64,000 nt of DNA from Bdellovibrionales bacterium RIFCSPHIGHO2_01_FULL_40_29 (GCA_001771815.1 MEPU01000013.1:434001-498000), one strand, 5' to 3'. Positions 1 to 9,478 are shown, counted from the stretch's first letter. The notes: generated by a model not told the origin, from the sequence alone. Program-made: numbers and translations.

Positions 1-246
1 ATAAATTTCAATCTGTAATCCGGCGGAGTCCTGAATCTTAATGATGAGAAAATGGTTTTGATCTGATGAAAAGTACCCCGTGATTTTGGCCAATACCTGG
101 CGATTTGGATTGGTGAAGTAGCCCTGCAATTTTGCACGAACGCTGGGTATCAAAGTCAGCGCTGCAAAACAAACTGCTGCCGCTACAAATATCAAAATTA
201 ATTTTTTTTGATTTAACCAGTCAGAGGATCTGTTTGTTGTTTCCAT
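1..246 (-). CDS. Partial membrane-anchored protein (N-terminal part)
   Basis: An open frame on the minus strand begins with ATG at 246 and runs off the left edge of the window without a stop, so only the first 82 codons are visible. Residues about 14-34 form one hydrophobic membrane segment after a short polar N-terminus with Lys-Lys before the segment; the visible remainder is polar and would lie outside the cytoplasm if the segment is a signal anchor. No family is recognisable. It is divergent from the nitroreductase, whose start is only 28 bp away, so the two would share a very short promoter region. Confidence 0.6.
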   Translation of the reverse strand, partial: METTNRSSDWLNQKKLILIFVAAAVCFAALTLIPSVRAKLQGYFTNPNRQVLAKITGYFSSDQNHFLIIKIQDSAGLQIEIY

Positions 247-274
247 TGGTGTCCAGTTTGTTATAGTTATTGGC

Positions 275-883
275 ATGGGTCAAATAACTCCTGAACAATT
301 CTATGCTCTCGTTGAATCAAGAAAATCGATTCGCCAGTTTAAAAACAAAGAGGTCCCGCGCGATGTGCTCGAGCGTATTCTAATGGCAGGGATGCATGCG
401 CCCTCTGGTAAAAATCGACAGAATTGGCGGTTCTTTGTCGTTGAAGGAAAAAAGCGAGACGAGTATTTGCAATATTCACAAAAATCATGGCTGGGAATAA
501 AAGATATTTTACAAAAAAAATTAAAGCCATCTTTGTATGAATTTACGGAGCGGTTCTTTTTTACTTTGGGGAATGCGCCAGTACTTGTGTTTGCATATTC
601 TCACAACTCGAATGAAGAACGCTATCATACCAGCATTGGTAGTGTTTATATGGCTGTTGAGAATATGAATTTAGCTTGTGTTGCGGAAGGGCTCGGCTGT
701 TGCACAATGGGAGCTCCGCTTGAGATCAAAAAAGAAGTGGATGAGTTTTTGGGGGTTACCCAATTGGAAGAGTATAAAAAAGGCGAGCTTGAGCTTTTGT
801 GTGGTTTGGTGATTGGATATCCAGATCATCAACCGCCCAAAGCACCGCGCCAGTTGGATGGTCGAGTGACCTGGATGAGATGA
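275..883 (+). CDS. Nitroreductase family protein
   Basis: This 202-residue protein is an FMN-dependent NAD(P)H oxidoreductase of the nitroreductase fold, expected to reduce nitro compounds, quinones or flavins in the cytoplasm. The N-terminal Arg-Lys-Ser-Ile-Arg-Gln-Phe stretch (residues 16-22) is the phosphate/FMN-binding signature, followed by the APSGKNRQNW loop (about 42-51) and the GLGCCTMGAP segment (about 138-148) typical of the second FMN-contacting region. Length is normal. There is no clear Shine-Dalgarno sequence before the ATG. Its substrate cannot be told from sequence. A second, distinct nitroreductase lies at about 48 kb. Confidence 0.85.
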   Translation: MGQITPEQFYALVESRKSIRQFKNKEVPRDVLERILMAGMHAPSGKNRQNWRFFVVEGKKRDEYLQYSQKSWLGIKDILQKKLKPSLYEFTERFFFTLGNAPVLVFAYSHNSNEERYHTSIGSVYMAVENMNLACVAEGLGCCTMGAPLEIKKEVDEFLGVTQLEEYKKGELELLCGLVIGYPDHQPPKAPRQLDGRVTWMR

Positions 884-941
884 TTTACAGGCTTTCGATA
901 TGAATATTGACCTTTATCGCAGCCTTTGACATACCCTTAAC

Positions 942-1964
942 ATGCGTGTTCACCCTCTTGAGGCTCTTAAAAAAAATCCATTTGTTTTAGCACCTATGGC
1001 GGGAATCACCGACCATGCTTTTCGCAGTTTTATGAAAAAATTAGACGCCAGTGTTGTGGTGACTGAACTTGTCAGCGCAACTGGAATTGAATACAAATCC
1101 GAGAGAACTCTTTCGCTGATGAGTTTCGACGAGACCCAGCGGCCAATTGGGATTCAACTTTTTGGAGAAGATCCAGAAGTCATTGCTCGAGCAGCCCGTG
1201 TTGTTGAAGAGCAAGGCGCTGATTTTGTAGATCTTAATTTTGGTTGTCCTGTGCCAAAAGTGGTGAAAAAGGGCGCTGGTTCGGCCATGTTAAAAGATTT
1301 GCCAGCCATGAAAAAAGTGCTGCGGGCTTGTGTTCAGGCTGTAAAAATTCCGGTTACCATCAAAATTCGCTCGGGATGGGATGCACAGTCTAAAAATGCA
1401 ATTGATGTCTGTAACTTGGCTTACGATGAAGGGATTTCTTGGGTTGCGATACATGGCCGAACTCGAGCGGCGGGTTATTCTGGTTTAGCAGACTGGGATT
1501 TTATTGCGGACGTGAAGGCTCATGTTAAAATACCTGTTCTCGGAAATGGTGACCTTGTAACTCCACAAAAAGCTGTTCAACAGCTTAAAGATTCTGGGTG
1601 TGATGGTGTATTAATAGGTCGTGGAGCCTTGAAAAACCCATTGATTTTTGCTGATGCATTAAGCATTTGGAGAAATGAGCCTGTTCGAAATGACCTCAAG
1701 CGAAACTATAGTAGTATTTTCAGAGACTTAGATTTGGCGATCAGAGCTCATAGTTCAGAGCATATTACGAATATTCAGCTTAAAAAGTTCGCTTCTTGGT
1801 TTTCGACAGGATATCCGGGGGCTGCTGCCTTTAGAAAAGCTATTTTTCAGATCAAGGATAATGACGAAGTGCTCTCGTGTGCGTTAGACTTCTTCGGTTC
1901 AATAAAAAATATGGAGCAGGAAGATACCAGCCACGAGGACTTTTTAATGGGTGGACATGGATAG
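942..1964 (+). CDS. dus: tRNA-dihydrouridine synthase (Dus family)
   Basis: A 340-residue flavoenzyme that reduces specific uridines of tRNA to dihydrouridine using FMN and NADPH. The TIM-barrel start contains LAPMAGITDHAF (about 16-27), and the conserved catalytic cysteine is in NFGCPVPKV (C102) followed by the KKGAGSAML loop. The HGRTRAAGYSG motif and the late GNGDL and GVLIGRGA phosphate-binding segments are all present. Length fits the DusB-like group, but the exact subfamily (A, B or C) is not certain. It precedes typA by about 60 bp on the same strand; no terminator is evident between them. Confidence 0.9.
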   Translation: MRVHPLEALKKNPFVLAPMAGITDHAFRSFMKKLDASVVVTELVSATGIEYKSERTLSLMSFDETQRPIGIQLFGEDPEVIARAARVVEEQGADFVDLNFGCPVPKVVKKGAGSAMLKDLPAMKKVLRACVQAVKIPVTIKIRSGWDAQSKNAIDVCNLAYDEGISWVAIHGRTRAAGYSGLADWDFIADVKAHVKIPVLGNGDLVTPQKAVQQLKDSGCDGVLIGRGALKNPLIFADALSIWRNEPVRNDLKRNYSSIFRDLDLAIRAHSSEHITNIQLKKFASWFSTGYPGAAAFRKAIFQIKDNDEVLSCALDFFGSIKNMEQEDTSHEDFLMGGHG

Positions 1965-2024
1965 TTGTTTTCTAAATTGAACTATTAATTTTTATTAAAA
2001 TTGAATAAAGAAGAAGGAAAAAAA

Positions 2025-3839
2025 ATGCAAGATCCAAAGAAAATCAGAAATATCGCCATTATTGCTCACGTCGATCATGGTAAAACAACTCTCGTTGATC
2101 ACCTGATCAAGCAGGCCGGCACATTTCGCGAAAACCAAGCGGTTGAAGAACGATTAATGGATTCGATGGATCTTGAAAAAGAACGCGGAATCACAATTGC
2201 TGCGAAGAACGCTTCATTCACATACAAAGATATTAAAATTAATATTGTTGATACTCCGGGGCATAGTGATTTCGGTGGTGAAGTTGAGCGTGTATTGAAT
2301 ATGGTTGATGGCGCTATCTTGCTATGTGATGCGTCCGAAGGGCCGCTTCCACAAACTCGTTTCGTTTTGAAAAAAGCATTGGAACAAAACATCAAAGTGA
2401 TCGTTGTGATCAACAAGATTGATCGTGCAGATGCTCGTATTCAAGATGTTCACAATGAATTATTTGATTTATTCATCGATTTAGAAGCGCGTGAAGATCA
2501 ATGTGATTTTCATACAATCTATGCTATCGCACGTGAAGGTATGGCGACATTGGATCCAAAAGTGAACACGGGCAATTTAAAGGCTTTGTATGATGCTATT
2601 GTTGAATTGGTTCCACCACCAACAATTAAAGAGAATGAGCCGTTGCAAATGATGGTTTCCAATGTCGGTTACAATGACTATGTCGGTCGTTTAGCAATGG
2701 GCCGTATGCGTGCGGGTTCTGTTAAAGTGGGTGATGATATTCTTTGTATTCAAGAGCACACACAGAAAAAAGTAAAAGTCTCTGCCCTTTTTCAATATCA
2801 CGTGAATTCTCAAATTCCAGTGACTGAAATTGGAGCTGGAGATATGGCGATCATTGCGGGGATCGAAGATTTTACTATCGGAGACACGATCACATCGGCA
2901 ACGGATCCACGACCGCTTCCACGTATTAAGGTGGATGAGCCAACAGTTGGAATGATTTTCTCTGTTAATAATGGTCCATTTGCGGGTCAAGAGGGTAAAA
3001 ACGTTACTTCGCGGAAAATTTTTGAACGTCTTGAGCGAGAATTACTTTATAACGTTTCCATTCGCGTGGAAAAAACAGATGCAACAGATGCTTTTAAAGT
3101 CATTGGTCGTGGTGAATTGCAGCTTGGTGTTTTAATCGAACAAATGCGTCGTGAAGGTTTTGAATTGTTGGTTTCTAAACCTCAGGTTGTTATGAAAATG
3201 GTAGATGGTAAGAAATTAGAACCATTCGAACATGCTGTTATCGATATTGAAGATCCTTATGTTGGCGCTGTTACTGAAAAATTAGGTCTACGCAAAGGCG
3301 TGATGACGAATATGGTTCAAAAGGGAACAGGTCGGACCCGTTTAGAATTTAGAATTCCATCACGCGGTTTGATCGGTTACCGTTCTGAATTTTTAACAGA
3401 TACTCGCGGTACAGGTTTATTAAATACAAACTTTGATGGTTGGGATGACTACCGTGGAGATATCACGTCACGAATTAACGGTGCGATGATTGCGGATCGT
3501 CAGGGTGAAGCCAATGCGTATTCAATCTGGACGAAGCAAGAGCGTGGAATTATGTTCGTTAATCACGGAGATCAAGTTTACGAAGGTATGATCGTTGGCG
3601 AACATGCTAAAGATAATGATCTGGTTGTTAATATTATCGAAGCAAAAAGAATGTCGAACGTGCGTGCTTCTGGATCAGATGAAGCTATTCGTGTTATTCC
3701 TGTCAGACCAACTACGCTTGAAAAAGCGATGGAGTGGATTAAAGAGACAGAATTGATCGAAGTGACACCAAAGACTATTCGCCTTCGAGTCAAAGAATTA
3801 GATCCTCATAAGCGTCCTAAGCAAAATAAAAAGGACTAA
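2025..3839 (+). CDS. typA: Translational GTPase TypA/BipA
   Basis: A ribosome-associated GTPase of 604 residues (E. coli BipA is about 607), involved in 50S assembly and stress adaptation. G1 is AHVDHGKT (14-21), the switch region includes the RGITI motif, G3 is DTPGHSDFGGE and G4 is NKIDRAD; the elongation-factor domains and the C-terminal BipA domain (RGLIGYRSEFLTDTRGTG) follow. The ATG at 2025 is chosen because an AGAAGGA Shine-Dalgarno lies 7-8 nt upstream; a longer frame opening with TTG at 2001 overlaps that site and is unlikely. It is followed after 6 bp by an ABC transporter gene and is probably cotranscribed with it. Confidence 0.96.
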   Translation: MQDPKKIRNIAIIAHVDHGKTTLVDHLIKQAGTFRENQAVEERLMDSMDLEKERGITIAAKNASFTYKDIKINIVDTPGHSDFGGEVERVLNMVDGAILLCDASEGPLPQTRFVLKKALEQNIKVIVVINKIDRADARIQDVHNELFDLFIDLEAREDQCDFHTIYAIAREGMATLDPKVNTGNLKALYDAIVELVPPPTIKENEPLQMMVSNVGYNDYVGRLAMGRMRAGSVKVGDDILCIQEHTQKKVKVSALFQYHVNSQIPVTEIGAGDMAIIAGIEDFTIGDTITSATDPRPLPRIKVDEPTVGMIFSVNNGPFAGQEGKNVTSRKIFERLERELLYNVSIRVEKTDATDAFKVIGRGELQLGVLIEQMRREGFELLVSKPQVVMKMVDGKKLEPFEHAVIDIEDPYVGAVTEKLGLRKGVMTNMVQKGTGRTRLEFRIPSRGLIGYRSEFLTDTRGTGLLNTNFDGWDDYRGDITSRINGAMIADRQGEANAYSIWTKQERGIMFVNHGDQVYEGMIVGEHAKDNDLVVNIIEAKRMSNVRASGSDEAIRVIPVRPTTLEKAMEWIKETELIEVTPKTIRLRVKELDPHKRPKQNKKD

Positions 3840-3845
3840 GACTGC

Positions 3846-4766
3846 ATGAATACAGCTGTTATCGCCAAGAATCTTTTTAAAGAATTTCAGTCGGTACCAG
3901 CTGTAAATGGCATCTCCTTTGAGATTAAAAAAGGGGAGTGTTTCGGAATTTTAGGCCCCAACGGAGCCGGCAAATCCACATTAATGAAAATGATCTATGG
4001 TCATGTGATTCCTAATCAGGGCCAGTTGTTTGTTTTGGGTTTAAATGCGGCCACAGACATGAGTCAAATTCGTGGAAAAATTGGAGTTGTTCCTCAGGAT
4101 GACAGTCTTGATGTAGATTTTAATCCTATTGAAAATTTAAAAATTTTTGCAAGTTATCATGGTATTCCATCGGACATTGCTGAAGCTCGAGCCATGCATT
4201 TTATTTCTGAAATGAAATTAACAGAGCATCGCTATAAACATGTCGAAAGCTTAAGTGGAGGCATGAAGCGCCGCTTGACGCTGGCCCGTGGGCTTATTAA
4301 TCATCCGGAATTATTAATCTTGGATGAGCCAACTACAGGTTTAGATCCTCAGGCTCGATTATGGATCTGGAATTATTTTGAAGGCCTTAAGGCACAAAAA
4401 AAATCTATGATTTTAACCACTCATTATATGGAAGAGGCCGAGTTTCTTTGTGATAGAGTGGCCATCATTGATCACGGGAAAATTTTAGACTGTGATAGTC
4501 CAAAAAATCTTATTGAAAAGTATATCGGCGCCGAAGTCGTTGAAATTACAGTTGGTACGGAGTCGCAGTATTGGAAATCTCAGCTCAACTCTATGGGAAT
4601 CAATTTTCAAGATTTTGATAAGAAAATTTTTGCATTTTTCCCAAACCCTGTTGCACGACAACAGTTTATTTCGCAAATTCAAAATGTTTATTATCTCACT
4701 CGAGTTGCTAATTTGAATGATGTATTTTTAAAATTAGCAGGTTACCAGATTCGAGAAAATGCATGA
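3846..4766 (+). CDS. ABC transporter ATP-binding protein, NodI-like
   Basis: A 306-residue ATPase subunit of an ABC-2 type exporter. Walker A is GPNGAGKST (about 38-46), the ABC signature LSGGMKRR is near residue 138, Walker B is LLILDEPTTGLDP, and the switch histidine is in LTTHYMEEAE. The C-terminal region (about 220-306) matches the extension seen in NodI/DrrA-type ATPases. Its stop overlaps the start of the permease gene by 4 bp (ATGA), so the two are translationally coupled. The substrate is unknown; NodIJ homologues move lipo-oligosaccharides or lipids, but that is only a family association. Confidence 0.9.
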   Translation: MNTAVIAKNLFKEFQSVPAVNGISFEIKKGECFGILGPNGAGKSTLMKMIYGHVIPNQGQLFVLGLNAATDMSQIRGKIGVVPQDDSLDVDFNPIENLKIFASYHGIPSDIAEARAMHFISEMKLTEHRYKHVESLSGGMKRRLTLARGLINHPELLILDEPTTGLDPQARLWIWNYFEGLKAQKKSMILTTHYMEEAEFLCDRVAIIDHGKILDCDSPKNLIEKYIGAEVVEITVGTESQYWKSQLNSMGINFQDFDKKIFAFFPNPVARQQFISQIQNVYYLTRVANLNDVFLKLAGYQIRENA

Positions 4767-5503
4767 TTCAAGTCTGGCTAAGGAATTTTCTATTTTTTCG
4801 AAAAACTTTTTTTGTATCGTTGGTGTGGACTGTTTTGGAGCCACTGATGTATCTGGTGGCTATCGGTTTTGGCTTGGGACGTTTTGTTGAACAAATCGAA
4901 GGACTTACTTTTATTGATTTTTATTACTCCGGTTTATTGGCTGCGACGGCCATGATGGTGGCTTATTTTGAAGCTACTTATCCAAACTATACAAAACTAA
5001 CGTATCAGAAAACATATGCCATGATGCTATTGACGCCATTAACTGAAAAACAAGTTCTGCTTGGGGAAATTCTTTGGGCGGCGACAAAGGGAACAATCGC
5101 TATCTGTGGAGTGATTGCAGTTTCTTTGTTATTTGGACTTTTTAAATATCAAATTTTTATAACGTTACCTGTTTTATTTTTAGTTTGTTGGGTGTTTTCA
5201 GCATTTGGCATGGTCATGATTTCGGTGGCGCGAAACTATGATACTTTTGTTTATTCAACTTCGGGGATTATTATTCCCATGTCTTTGTTGAGCGGTACTT
5301 ATTTTTCTATCCAAGACTTGCCGGTATTTTTCAAAGGACTAGCCTATCTCTTGCCATTAACTCATGGTGTGGCCTTGTGTCGCGATATTATTTATAGAAC
5401 CCTGACTTGGAATAGTCTGATTAATTTTAGTGTTTTGATGATCTATGCAATTGGATTAACTTGGATGGCTTACAGACTTTTTAAGCGAAAATTAGTTTCT
5501 TAG
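4763..5503 (+). CDS. ABC-2 type transporter permease, NodJ-like
   Basis: A 246-residue inner-membrane protein with about six hydrophobic segments, forming the membrane channel for the preceding ATPase. The stretch FIDFYYSGLLAATAMM (about 51-66) and the FEATYPNYTKL segment are characteristic of the NodJ/ABC2_membrane family, as is the late LPLTHGVALCRDI segment. The start codon overlaps the ATPase stop by 4 bp. Its 3' end overlaps the stop of the convergent glycosyltransferase gene by 4 bp, with no terminator hairpin between them. Confidence 0.88.
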   Translation: MIQVWLRNFLFFRKTFFVSLVWTVLEPLMYLVAIGFGLGRFVEQIEGLTFIDFYYSGLLAATAMMVAYFEATYPNYTKLTYQKTYAMMLLTPLTEKQVLLGEILWAATKGTIAICGVIAVSLLFGLFKYQIFITLPVLFLVCWVFSAFGMVMISVARNYDTFVYSTSGIIIPMSLLSGTYFSIQDLPVFFKGLAYLLPLTHGVALCRDIIYRTLTWNSLINFSVLMIYAIGLTWMAYRLFKRKLVS

Positions 5504-6330
5504 TTGTTTTGCTCAAGTTCGGTTGTGAGCTCTTCTTCGAACTCCGCTTCGAGTGCTTCTAGGTCATTTTCTGTTAACTCTTCAATTTGATCTTGGGGTG
5601 GCTTACTTGCTTGTCCACCTTTTAAAAAAGTATCTAAATTATCAAGAGCTGTGACATAGTCGTCGGATCCAATGCGTTTAAAGCGATACATATTTTCAAT
5701 AATTTGAGTCAGGCGTTTGTGGGCAAATCGTGTTAAATCTTTTCGGTAGTAGGATTGGGAATATTTTTCGGGATTCGGTAAGACCATAGCTAAAAATGCA
5801 GATTCGTGGACATTGAGATTTCCGGGACTTTTCTTAAAATAGAACTGTGCAGCTTGTTTGACTCCATAAACATTTTTTCCAAATTGAACAACATTGAGGT
5901 ATCGCTCAAGAATTTCTTTTTTTGTTAAAGTCTTTTCAATTTTAAAAGTAATAAGTGCTTCTAAGCCTTTTCGAAGAAAGTTTTTTTCTTTCCATAGATA
6001 GACATTCTTGGCAAGTTGCTGAGTGATTGTGGAGCCACCACAGACCAAGCGTTTTTTCTCTCGAATTTTTTCGAAGCAACGTTGGATTCCATCTTGATCA
6101 AATCCATGGTGCTGATAAAATCCAGAATCTTCAGTTAAAATAATTGTACTTTGCATGTACTTAGAAATTTGTGATAGCGGCGTGTAGGCTTTTGAACCTG
6201 GACACAAATCTAAATTGTACATGCTGGTTTTTACACAACCTTTTATGTTTTCTGCGGATGGAATCCAGGCCCAAATGGAAAGCCCAAGACTTATTAGAAT
6301 GAATGCGAAAATAAGAATAACTTTTTTCAT
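5500..6330 (-). CDS. mtgA: Monofunctional biosynthetic peptidoglycan transglycosylase
   Basis: A GT51-family glycosyltransferase of 276 residues that polymerises lipid II into glycan strands at the periplasmic face of the inner membrane. Residues 3-22 form the single membrane anchor. The catalytic glutamate motif TEDSGFYQHHG (E67) and GGSTITQQLAKN (98-109) are intact, followed by the RKGLEAL and ILERYLN motifs. No transpeptidase domain is present, so it is the monofunctional type. An acidic tail (about 245-276, rich in Glu) is unusual. Its ATG follows the stop of the upstream epimerase gene directly, suggesting coupling. Confidence 0.92.
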   Translation of the reverse strand: MKKVILIFAFILISLGLSIWAWIPSAENIKGCVKTSMYNLDLCPGSKAYTPLSQISKYMQSTIILTEDSGFYQHHGFDQDGIQRCFEKIREKKRLVCGGSTITQQLAKNVYLWKEKNFLRKGLEALITFKIEKTLTKKEILERYLNVVQFGKNVYGVKQAAQFYFKKSPGNLNVHESAFLAMVLPNPEKYSQSYYRKDLTRFAHKRLTQIIENMYRFKRIGSDDYVTALDNLDTFLKGGQASKPPQDQIEELTENDLEALEAEFEEELTTELEQNN

Positions 6331-7311
6331 TTAAATATACTTATGATCCTTCATCCACTTCACACTATTTTCGATCGCTCGATCTGATGATGTTGGTGTG
6401 AATCCTAATTCTTCTTTTGCTTTTTTGCAATCGAACCAGTGAAACAAAGTTGCAGTATAGGCATTTTCACGGCTAAGTCCTAGTGAGATACCAGCTTTTT
6501 CAGATACATCACCCAACATTCCAAGTCCATGAAGGGCCCAATTTGGAATTTGAATTTTTGGTGCTGGCACACCCGCAAAACCTGCAATCTTTGTAAACAA
6601 ATCTTTGATAGACATGTTTTCAGAGGACAGGATATAGCGTTCACCATTTTTACCATTTTTGAGTGCTAGTAAAATTCCTTCGATGACGTCTTCGACTGCA
6701 ACAACATTAACACCACCCGAAGTGTAAAATGGAAAACGTCCTTGGGCGACTTTAACCTGAGTTTTGCGACTGCCTTTTTTAGCATCTCCAAATCCATAGA
6801 TTGTACTTGGATTCACACAGATCGCATGGATGCGATTTTCCTGAGCGGCTGTTCGAACCAAGAGTTCGGCTTGGTGTTTGGTTTCAAAGTATCCCAGATT
6901 TAAATGTCCTATGTTATAGGGCATTTGTTCTGTCATGACCTGAGGTTTAGTCATGGCTCCTATCGCTACAACTGATGACAAATGCAAAAGTTGGGGAACC
7001 TTTAAAGTTTCACAAGCAGCGATAACATTGGCGGTACCTTGAACATTGACCTTATCCATCGTTGGGCGTTCAGATTTTTTATAAGCAACAACACCTGCCA
7101 AATGAAAGACCGTGTCCATATTTTTACAGGCCTCTTGTAAAGAAAGTGCATCTGTCACATCTCCGTAGATATAGTTCGGTTTTGTATTTTCGAGTTCGCT
7201 TAGATCACTATTCTTTCGAATAAGAGCGTTCACCTGATGACCTTCAGCAAGAAGTCGTTTTGTGAGCCATGACCCTAAAAAACCATTTGCGCCTGTGACT
7301 AAGACTTTCAT
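6331..7311 (-). CDS. NAD-dependent epimerase/dehydratase (extended SDR)
   Basis: A 326-residue extended short-chain dehydrogenase. The Rossmann NAD(P)-binding motif VTGANGFLG is at residues 5-13, with LAGVVAY after strand 4, and the catalytic YFETK pair is Y141/K145. Such enzymes act on nucleotide sugars, dihydroflavonol-like or steroid-like substrates; the exact reaction cannot be assigned. The start is taken at the ATG at 7311, giving the usual 4 residues before the glycine-rich motif, rather than an ATG 63 bp upstream inside the previous gene. It sits between a PAP2 phosphatase and mtgA in a tightly spaced envelope-related operon. Confidence 0.88.
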   Translation of the reverse strand: MKVLVTGANGFLGSWLTKRLLAEGHQVNALIRKNSDLSELENTKPNYIYGDVTDALSLQEACKNMDTVFHLAGVVAYKKSERPTMDKVNVQGTANVIAACETLKVPQLLHLSSVVAIGAMTKPQVMTEQMPYNIGHLNLGYFETKHQAELLVRTAAQENRIHAICVNPSTIYGFGDAKKGSRKTQVKVAQGRFPFYTSGGVNVVAVEDVIEGILLALKNGKNGERYILSSENMSIKDLFTKIAGFAGVPAPKIQIPNWALHGLGMLGDVSEKAGISLGLSRENAYTATLFHWFDCKKAKEELGFTPTSSDRAIENSVKWMKDHKYI

Positions 7312-7312
7312 T

Positions 7313-7897
7313 TCAAGAATCTTTCTTGAGTCGCGGCCCAAGACGATTGGCAAGACGCTGGGCAAGTGATGCAAAAAAAGCTCCCCAGATCACACCCATC
7401 GCCGCTCCAGCCATGACATCCGAGGGATAGTGGACTCCATTGTAGACGCGACTGTAGGCCACTGTGCTGGCTAATACAAACAATGGAATTCGAGCTACGG
7501 GAAAAAATAGGGATGTGTATGTTGCAAAAGTAAACATATTTGATGAGTGGTTCGAGTAAAAACTTTTTGATCCGGCAGGACTTCTTTGAATGGCGTGTAT
7601 TTCTGAGTTTTCAAATGGTCGAAGTCTTAAGTAGTGGTTCTTAACACGAGCACCAGTGAAATCATTAAAGCCAAGAGCAAGCAGTAAAAATAAAAAAAGT
7701 GAAATACCTTGGCGTTTGTACTTTCGGTAAAAAATGGCAATCAATAGGGGTAGTATAATCCAATTGAAATAGGGCTGTTTGTGAATATCCGTAATCCATG
7801 GAAAAAACTGATCTTGCCATTCTGTTGCTGACAGTGTGTTAATCCACGTAAATATTTTATAATCCATCTCTAGAAGTGTATTTGCGAGTTTTTCCAT
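7313..7897 (-). CDS. PAP2-family membrane phosphatase
   Basis: A 194-residue integral membrane phosphatase of the PAP2/haloperoxidase superfamily, possibly acting on undecaprenyl pyrophosphate, phosphatidate or related lipids. The three motifs are visible: KNHYLRLRPF, a variant second motif YSNHSS (family PSGH) that keeps the histidine, and SRVYNGVHYPSD with the catalytic His and Asp. Several hydrophobic helices separate them. The ATG at 7897 is preferred because TTAGGTG lies just upstream; the longer frame to 7993 would overlap the divergent motA-like gene. Its stop is 1 nt from the epimerase start. Neighbouring mtgA fits a cell-wall role, by context only. Confidence 0.85.
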   Translation of the reverse strand: MEKLANTLLEMDYKIFTWINTLSATEWQDQFFPWITDIHKQPYFNWIILPLLIAIFYRKYKRQGISLFLFLLLALGFNDFTGARVKNHYLRLRPFENSEIHAIQRSPAGSKSFYSNHSSNMFTFATYTSLFFPVARIPLFVLASTVAYSRVYNGVHYPSDVMAGAAMGVIWGAFFASLAQRLANRLGPRLKKDS

Positions 7898-7964
7898 TGC
7901 ACCTAAGTCTAGCTGTAAATAGATCAACGTGAAAGCAATCTTTAAGTATGGCAGACTTTTATCC

Positions 7965-8723
7965 ATGGATAGATCTACAGTTCTAGGGCTCATGTTGGGA
8001 ATCGGCGGAATTTTACTTGGGAACTTTTTGGAGGGCGGACATCTCGCATCATTGGTTCAGAGCACCGCCTTTGTTATTGTGATGACGGGGACATTCGGTG
8101 CCGTTCTCGTTTCGAATAGAACCAGCGATTTAAAGTTAGGATTTCGATTATTTCGAGAAACATTTCAAGAATCAAAATTGAATTATGAGCAACCCATTTT
8201 TGAAATTCTAGATTGCGCAAGACTGGCTAAAAAAGAAACTACGTTAGCACTGGAGCCAAAGCTGGCCTCTATTCAAACGCCATTACTTCGAGAAATATTA
8301 AAGAATGTCATTGATGGAGTTGATGTGGATTTAACTCGTAAAATATTCGAGTATCGAATCGATAAAGAAGAAAAACGGCTTTTGTCAGCAGGTAAAATTT
8401 GGTTAGATGCAGGTGGTTTTTCGCCGACAATTGGTATTATTGGAGCCGTATTGGGATTGATTCATGTTATGGGGAATTTAACAGACACATCCAAACTGGG
8501 TGGAGGCATTGCCGTTGCATTTGTGGCTACAGTTTATGGTGTGGGTTTTGCCAACTTACTATTTATTCCGATAGGAAATAAAATTCGTAAAAATATTTTT
8601 GAGATTACAAAGTATAAAGAAATGATTTTAGAAGGCGCATTGCTTATTGGTACCGGTTTGAACGCTCAACTCATCGAGCAAAAATTAGTTTCATATGTGA
8701 GCGAAAATGTCAGAAGACAATAA
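7965..8723 (+). CDS. motA: MotA-type flagellar stator protein
   Basis: The 252-residue protein is a MotA-family proton channel subunit of the flagellar stator. Hydrophobic segments lie near the N-terminus (GLMLGIGGILLGNFLEGG, about 6-23; then about 28-48) and in the second half (FSPTIGIIGAVLGLIHVM and GGGIAVAFVATVYGVGFANLL), the latter two being the signature MotA pair with conserved proline and glycines. The cytoplasmic loop with the LRLLK-like charged helix is present. The ATG at 7965 is chosen over 7929 by homology of the N-terminus. The stop overlaps motB by 17 bp, the normal coupled arrangement. Confidence 0.9.
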   Translation: MDRSTVLGLMLGIGGILLGNFLEGGHLASLVQSTAFVIVMTGTFGAVLVSNRTSDLKLGFRLFRETFQESKLNYEQPIFEILDCARLAKKETTLALEPKLASIQTPLLREILKNVIDGVDVDLTRKIFEYRIDKEEKRLLSAGKIWLDAGGFSPTIGIIGAVLGLIHVMGNLTDTSKLGGGIAVAFVATVYGVGFANLLFIPIGNKIRKNIFEITKYKEMILEGALLIGTGLNAQLIEQKLVSYVSENVRRQ

Positions 8724-9474
8724 GAAAAAAGACAATAATGAGGAACCTGAAAATCATGAACGCTGGCTGGTGTCGTACGCGGATTTCATTACGCTGTTAT
8801 TCGCATTTTTTGTCGTCATGTATGCCACATCTAGTAATAATCAGGAAAAACAAAAATCATTTCAAGATTCAGTTCGCGTTAATTTAAAGTTGACGGGGGC
8901 CGGGGCAGATTCTTCAGAAAAAGGGGACAGCGGAAATATTGGAGGCGAAAGCTCCAGAGATGTTCTGATTCCTTTGGATGGTTTTCCGCCTAATCGAGGC
9001 CCAGGTGAGACTAAGGATTATTTAAATCGTTTTGTCGAAGAAAAAATGGATGCAGAAGATAAATCCAAAATTCAAGAGTTGCGGCATGATGCATTGGGTG
9101 TACGGATTGCGCTGACATCATCACAGTTTTTTAATCCCGGTGGGACAAAAATTAAGGTCGGAGCGCTTAAAGCTTTGGATAAAATTGCACAGCTTTTAAA
9201 AGAAACTGATCGTAAGGTTGTCATCGAGGGGCATACGGATAATACACCGGTATCTCCAGGAGCGCCCTTTGAAACAAATTGGGAATTGGCCTCGTTGCGA
9301 GCCACAAGCATTGTTCGGTATTTTCAAAAATATCATGGTATTGATCCGAAGAGGTTATCGGCTATTTCATATGCTGAAACAAGGCCCTTAAAAAGCAACG
9401 ATTCTGAAGAGGGGCGCTCTCAGAATCGTCGAATTGAAATCTATATTATTTTAGATGACAAGTATCAGCAATAA
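8707..9474 (+). CDS. motB: MotB-type flagellar stator protein with OmpA domain
   Basis: A 255-residue partner of MotA. One membrane segment (about 21-42) contains SYADFITLLFAFF with the essential proton-carrying aspartate (about D26). The C-terminal OmpA/MotB peptidoglycan-binding domain runs from about 130 to 250, with the IEGHTDNTPV motif, the LASLRATSIVRYF helix and the SQNRRIEIYI ending. It anchors the stator to peptidoglycan around the flagellar rotor. It overlaps motA by 17 bp. Bdellovibrio species carry several motAB sets (established knowledge), so this may be one of a number of paralogous pairs. Confidence 0.92.
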   Translation: MSEDNKKKDNNEEPENHERWLVSYADFITLLFAFFVVMYATSSNNQEKQKSFQDSVRVNLKLTGAGADSSEKGDSGNIGGESSRDVLIPLDGFPPNRGPGETKDYLNRFVEEKMDAEDKSKIQELRHDALGVRIALTSSQFFNPGGTKIKVGALKALDKIAQLLKETDRKVVIEGHTDNTPVSPGAPFETNWELASLRATSIVRYFQKYHGIDPKRLSAISYAETRPLKSNDSEEGRSQNRRIEIYIILDDKYQQ

Positions 9475-9478
9475 GATA

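Noticed and set aside
2001-2024. TTG start for typA
   Set aside because: This would place the AGAAGGA ribosome site inside the coding region; the ATG at 2025 fits it and the family length.
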